A DNA stretch of 39,498 bases from an uncultured Thermomicrobiales bacterium (GTDB taxonomy: Bacteria; Chloroflexota; Chloroflexia; Thermomicrobiales; UBA6265): NCBI GenBank assembly GCA_902806405.1, contig CADCWL010000041.1:1-39498 (forward strand), written 5' to 3'. The translations under genes and the position numbers were made by a program. Numbering within the stretch: position 1 is the first letter of the stretch; every line of letters starts with the position of its first letter. This document shows positions 39,460 through 39,498 of this stretch, piece by piece. Under the pieces are notes generated by a model that ran no database searches, had not been told where the DNA came from, and saw nothing but the letters and a program-made list of their open reading frames with translations.

Positions 39460-39498
39460 CGGCCATCCGCCGGAACCACCGCCGCCACCGCAGCATCA
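39452..39498 (-). CDS. C-terminal end of a gene entering from the right edge
   Basis: A minus-strand frame runs from the window edge to TGA at 39452-39454 and ends in a basic/aromatic tail ('MLRWRRWFRRMADG'). It overlaps the start of the 73-residue gene by 8 bases. Only 15 codons are visible, so the product cannot be identified, and it may not be a real gene. Confidence 0.3.
   Translation of the reverse strand, partial: MLRWRRWFRRMADG

Noticed and set aside
1-39498. tRNA or rRNA genes
   Set aside because: No cloverleaf with a T-loop GTTCGANNC and matching acceptor stem, and no rRNA-like sequence, was noticed on either strand.

Overview
This 39.5-kb window is very GC-rich (roughly 70% by eye) and densely coding on both strands. 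It looks like a chromosomal stretch of a Chloroflexota bacterium, most probably of the Thermomicrobia/Sphaerobacter type. That placement is an inference from gene content: a cofD-cofC-cofE coenzyme F420 operon with F420-dependent enzymes, a Lrp/aminotransferase pair, a glycine-rich zinc-ribbon protein, and a Cys-rich protein with a 'MDGKxFDALTKA' start. No rRNA, tRNA, CRISPR array, integrase or intact insertion sequence was found.

Layout. 1-2465 (+): the end of one SDR dehydrogenase, a complete second SDR, a 51-codon tail of a lost amidohydrolase, and a ketopantoate-reductase family protein. 2615-7845 (-): an M28-like protein, an Mrp/ApbC P-loop Fe-S carrier, a GNAT acetyltransferase, an N-terminally extended IF-1 and a small unknown protein. 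8136-8495 (+): a cold-shock protein with promoter and terminator. 8543-13595 (-): a GH1 glycosidase, a Nudix-Rieske pair, a broken two-gene HEPN operon and an amidohydrolase. 13878-18534 (+): a sugar-type ABC importer lacking its ATPase, and an iron-dependent alcohol dehydrogenase. 18670-22227: Lrp regulator plus aminotransferase, two zinc-ribbon proteins and one unknown. 22619-28924: a DUF3105 protein, a small membrane protein, a geranylgeranyl-reductase family flavoprotein, a decayed peptide-ABC permease, a small unknown, a PIG-L deacetylase and a glutaredoxin-like protein. 29016-33901 (-): a membrane acyltransferase, a NarL-type two-component system and an FGGY sugar kinase. 34055-38424 (+): the F420 block, consisting of a PPOX-type F420 enzyme, cofD-cofC-cofE with overlapping genes, and an LLM flavin/F420 enzyme of the glucose-6-phosphate dehydrogenase family. 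38461-39498: a gene tail, a Cys-rich protein broken by a stop codon, and a short unknown.

How the genes fit together. The F420 block makes the F420 tail (CofC activates the phospholactate/PEP moiety, CofD joins it to Fo, CofE adds glutamates) and places two likely users beside it. The ABC importer, GH1 enzyme, FGGY kinase, dehydrogenases and amidohydrolase suggest a heterotrophic carbohydrate and organic-acid lifestyle.

The most unusual content is (i) an HEPN-domain gene with an in-frame TGA, ATGA-coupled to an unknown partner that is also broken, under a promoter that would give a leaderless transcript; (ii) an M28-like protein without the family's Glu-Glu pair; (iii) an F420 dehydrogenase with the catalytic residues but apparently not the phosphate-binding lysines; (iv) an extended IF-1 starting at TTG; and (v) a glycine-rich zinc-ribbon protein whose promoter resembles that of the cold-shock gene. 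I did not find a clearly intact, undescribed multi-gene system. The HEPN pair is the closest candidate, and it is decayed in this copy.
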